DNA of 8,342 bases. Origin: Actinomycetota bacterium (lineage in GTDB: Bacteria > Actinomycetota > Acidimicrobiia > Acidimicrobiales > JACDEA01). Under the pieces are notes generated by a model. That model ran no database searches and was not told where the DNA came from. It saw only the letters and a list, made by a program, of their open reading frames with translations. Below are positions 6,361-8,342 of the stretch, one piece after another; position 1 is the first letter of the stretch, and the number at the start of each line of letters is the position of its first letter. Made by a program: the position numbers and the translations under genes. The DNA is taken from the NCBI GenBank assembly GCA_013816725.1, contig JACDEA010000074.1, positions 1 through 8,342 of the forward strand, in the 5' to 3' direction.

Positions 6361-7461
6361 TCACGCGAACTCTGGGATCACGTGCTTCCCGATCAGTTCG
6401 ATCGACTGCATGACGTCGTCGTGCGGGATCTTGTACGGGTTGACGAGGCAGAGCAGCAGGTCGCAGCCCGCCGCCTCGTAACGCTTGGCCGTCTCGATGC
6501 ACTCGTCGGGATCACCGACGATGCAGCTGCCGCTGTCGTGCAGGTAGTCGAAGCTCAGGTGATCGACGAGCCCGCTGCGGTGCGATTCGAGCGGCATGGC
6601 CGTGTACTCGTAGGTGCCCAAGTCCTTGCCCTCGAGGAGTTCGGCGACGCTCCCGATGAGCCACGACCCGTGCTTCACGTACCAGACGAAGGATTCGGCT
6701 GCCGTCGTGTACGCAGCCTGACGGTCCGTCGCGCAGTGCACCATCGTGAAGGTGGCCGCCTGGTCGTTGACGAACTTGCCGGCCGGCTCGGTGCACTCGC
6801 TCAACCCTTGGCGGTAGAGGCCGAGCCGCTCGCTCAGCTCCTCGGGTGGTACGCCCACGGTGAACGAGCACAAGCCCAGCCCGTGCCGACCGATCTCGCG
6901 GTGACCGTCGGGGCTCGACGTCGCCCCCCAGATCGGCGGGTGGGGCTTCTGCAACGGCTTCGGCAAGACGCGTCGCTTGCCCCCCATCCGCCAGTACGTC
7001 CCGTCGGCCTGATATTCGTCCTCGGTCCAGGCGCCGACGATGTGGCCAAGCGCCTCACTCCACATCGCCCTGGTCTGGTGCGGGTCGACGTCGAACCCCT
7101 CGAGTTCGGCGCGTGTCGAGCTACGCCCGGTGCCGAACTCGACGCGTCCGTCGCTCAGCAGGTCGAGCACGGCGACCGACTCGGCCGTGCGGATCGGGTG
7201 GTTGTAGGGCTGCGGCAGGAGCCGCACGCCGTAGCCGATGCGGATGCGCTCGGTACGCGCCGCGATGGCGCCGTACAGGATCTCGGGATTCGAGCAGTGC
7301 GAATACTCCTCGAGGAAGTGGTGCTCCACAGTCCACACCGAGTGGAACCCGACGCGGTCGCCGAGGATCGCCTGCTCGAGCGTGTTCTTGTACGCCCGGT
7401 GCTCGGCGTCGGGGTCCCACGGCCGGGCGACGGGGATCTCGTAGAACAACGCGAATTTCAT
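6361..7461 (-). CDS. LLM-class (luciferase-like) flavin-dependent oxidoreductase
   Basis: This 366-residue cytosolic protein belongs to the bacterial luciferase-like monooxygenase family, which uses reduced FMN or coenzyme F420. It begins with the first barrel strand MKFALFYEIPVARPW. The family segment WTVEHHFLEEYSHCSNPEIL (from residue 43) carries the conserved E-H-H. Next come RTERIRIGYGVRLLPQPYN, then HPIRTAESVAVLDLLSDGR and VEFGTGRSS near residues 70-120, and a second conserved patch at PKPLQKPHPPIWGATSSP. Length and motif order fit a complete enzyme. Cofactor and substrate cannot be read; actinobacterial relatives include both F420-dependent dehydrogenases and FMN monooxygenases of catabolic pathways. 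The ATG at 7461 is the natural N-terminus but has no Shine-Dalgarno sequence, so translation may be leaderless. The gene is divergent from the SDR across a spacer with two inverted repeats, suggesting joint control. It ends 17 bp from the convergent Thr-rich gene. Confidence 0.9.
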   Translation of the reverse strand: MKFALFYEIPVARPWDPDAEHRAYKNTLEQAILGDRVGFHSVWTVEHHFLEEYSHCSNPEILYGAIAARTERIRIGYGVRLLPQPYNHPIRTAESVAVLDLLSDGRVEFGTGRSSTRAELEGFDVDPHQTRAMWSEALGHIVGAWTEDEYQADGTYWRMGGKRRVLPKPLQKPHPPIWGATSSPDGHREIGRHGLGLCSFTVGVPPEELSERLGLYRQGLSECTEPAGKFVNDQAATFTMVHCATDRQAAYTTAAESFVWYVKHGSWLIGSVAELLEGKDLGTYEYTAMPLESHRSGLVDHLSFDYLHDSGSCIVGDPDECIETAKRYEAAGCDLLLCLVNPYKIPHDDVMQSIELIGKHVIPEFA

Positions 7462-7472
7462 GACGACGGACT

Positions 7473-7486
7473 ACCACACACGTGGT
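7473..7486. promoter_or_regulatory. Inverted repeat ACCAC-N4-GTGGT, possible operator
   Basis: Perfect 5-bp arms flank ACAC, and the right half contains CACGTG. It lies 12-25 bp upstream of the oxidoreductase ATG, where its promoter would be. It could be a repressor site; no regulator gene is in view. Short arms could arise by chance. Confidence 0.3.
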
Positions 7487-7492
7487 CGCGCG

Positions 7493-7512
7493 GTGTCGGC
7501 CAGACTCGACAC
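7493..7512. promoter_or_regulatory. Inverted repeat GTGTCG-N8-CGACAC, possible operator
   Basis: Perfect 6-bp arms with an 8-bp spacer form a 20-bp element centred in the spacer between the divergent oxidoreductase and SDR genes, 48 bp before the SDR ATG. The geometry suits a dimeric regulator, or a small hairpin in the SDR leader. Inferred from symmetry alone. Confidence 0.3.
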
Positions 7513-7546
7513 GAGCGACGGCAGCTGATCAGCGTCCTCAACCAAC

Positions 7547-7551
7547 GGAGG
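7547..7551 (+). promoter_or_regulatory. Ribosome binding site (GGAGG) deciding the SDR start
   Basis: GGAGG stands 8 nt before the ATG at 7560 and favours it over the in-frame GTG at 7482, which would add 26 residues unlike an SDR N-terminus. Confidence 0.75.
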
Positions 7552-7559
7552 AATCGCCC

Positions 7560-8309
7560 ATGCGAGGGCTGGAGAACAAGGTCGCGCTGGTGACCGGCGC
7601 GGCGTCGGGGATAGGCGCCGCGTGCATGACACGGCTCCGCGAGGAAGGTGCGATCGCGGTCGGGCTCGACGCGACGGAAGGCACCGTCGAGCACACCGTC
7701 GACGTTCGCGACGAGGCGGCGGTGGCCGGCGCGGTCGCCGCGGTTGTGGCCGAGCACGGCCGCCTCGACATGGTGGTGAACGCGGCGGGTGTCGCGGGCG
7801 GCGGGCCCGTGCACCTCGTTCCCGTCGAGGAGTGGGATCGCGTCATCGGCGTCAACCTCACGGGCACGTTCCTCGTGTCGAAGCACGCCATCGGCCACAT
7901 GGTCGAGCGCGGTGGCGGCGGCAGCGTCGTGAACATCGCGTCGGTGGAGGGTATCGAGGGGACCGAGGGCGGCAGCTCCTACAACGCGTCCAAGGGCGGC
8001 GTCGTGCTGCTCACCAAGAACATGGCCATCGACTACGGCCGGCCCGGGATACGGGTCAACTGCATCTGCCCCGGCTTTATCGAGACGCCGATGATGGCGG
8101 GCATCATGGACATGGGGCTCTCCGCCGTGAAGGCGCAGTACCTCGCCGCGCACAAGCTCGGCCGCTTCGGTCAGCCGGAGGAAATCGCGGCCGCGGTCGC
8201 CTTTCTCGCTTCCGACGACGCGTCGTTCGTCACCGGCCACGCCCTCGTGGTCGACGGTGGCTTCACCGCCGGCATGCGCACCGGCATCCTCGACGCGCTG
8301 GGTCTCTAA
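7560..8309 (+). CDS. Classical short-chain dehydrogenase/reductase (SDR)
   Basis: This 249-residue protein has the normal length for a classical SDR, a cytosolic NAD(P)-dependent oxidoreductase. Motifs in order are the cofactor loop TGAASGIG (12-19), acidic D37 at the end of the second beta strand, which usually favours NAD(H), DVRD (48-51), NAAG (74-77), N99, the catalytic S128 (NIASVEG), Y141 and K145 (YNASK), then PGFIETPM and the C-terminal FVTGHALVVDGGFTAG. The catalytic N-S-Y-K tetrad is complete. The sequence resembles FabG/3-hydroxyacyl or alcohol dehydrogenase-type SDRs, but the substrate cannot be assigned. Its divergent neighbour is an LLM flavoprotein, so the two may process the same small molecule (inference). 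The chosen ATG has a good GGAGG. The 33 bp after the stop hold nothing recognisable. Confidence 0.94.
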   Translation: MRGLENKVALVTGAASGIGAACMTRLREEGAIAVGLDATEGTVEHTVDVRDEAAVAGAVAAVVAEHGRLDMVVNAAGVAGGGPVHLVPVEEWDRVIGVNLTGTFLVSKHAIGHMVERGGGGSVVNIASVEGIEGTEGGSSYNASKGGVVLLTKNMAIDYGRPGIRVNCICPGFIETPMMAGIMDMGLSAVKAQYLAAHKLGRFGQPEEIAAAVAFLASDDASFVTGHALVVDGGFTAGMRTGILDALGL

Positions 8310-8342
8310 GGACCGGCGGCGACGCGCCTCCTCGTGCAACGC

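Noticed and set aside
6353..6372. TTCGC...GCGAA hairpin between the convergent Thr-rich gene and the oxidoreductase
   Set aside because: A 5-bp stem extending into the oxidoreductase coding end without a U-tract; too weak to call a bidirectional terminator.
7482..7559. Upstream GTG start for the SDR
   Set aside because: It adds 26 residues without resemblance to SDRs and overlaps the inverted repeats; ATG 7560 has a strong GGAGG.
5965..7593. Long plus-strand open frame with a good Shine-Dalgarno-like GGGGAG before its ATG
   Set aside because: It runs antisense through the whole LLM oxidoreductase, its composition is His/Arg/Asp-rich low complexity, and GC-rich DNA readily leaves such frames open.

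Overview
This is a GC-rich stretch with dense, short-spaced genes. Its coding frames end codons strongly in G or C, some starts are GTG, TANNNT-type -10 hexamers lie just upstream of starts, and envelope proteins have Thr-rich tails. It holds N-acyl-D-amino-acid deacylase, LLM-flavoprotein and SDR genes. Together this suggests an actinobacterium, plausibly of the Acidimicrobiia. That placement is inferred from style, because no marker gene was compared with a database.

Layout, left to right. (1) Positions 1-997, minus strand: the N-terminal 332 residues of a membrane-anchored FecR-domain protein whose C-terminus lies beyond the left edge. (2) A 79-bp divergent spacer, then a plus-strand two-gene unit: a TIM-barrel amidohydrolase (1077-2198) overlapping by ATGA with an N-acyl-D-amino-acid deacylase-type amidohydrolase (2195-3916). 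(3) A 150-bp gap holding a -10-like hexamer and a 42-bp, 2.6-copy tandem repeat. The repeat can be read as a 39-residue near-leaderless ORF whose stop overlaps the GTG start of typA by four bases. (4) typA/bipA (4067-5893), a complete translational GTPase. (5) A small Thr-rich envelope protein (about 5951-6343). (6) A minus-strand luciferase-like (LLM) flavin-dependent oxidoreductase (6361-7461), divergent from (7) a classical NAD(P)-dependent short-chain dehydrogenase (7560-8309). Their 98-bp spacer contains two inverted repeats.

The amidohydrolase pair is probably one catabolic operon hydrolysing amide or cyclic substrates, and the LLM and SDR genes look like a divergently controlled redox pair; substrates cannot be read from sequence. 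typA is housekeeping or stress translation machinery. The most unusual structure is the repeat-built leader ORF before typA. It could be a translational coupling device or simply an intergenic minisatellite, and the sequence alone does not decide. I saw no tRNA, rRNA, CRISPR array, transposase or phage gene.
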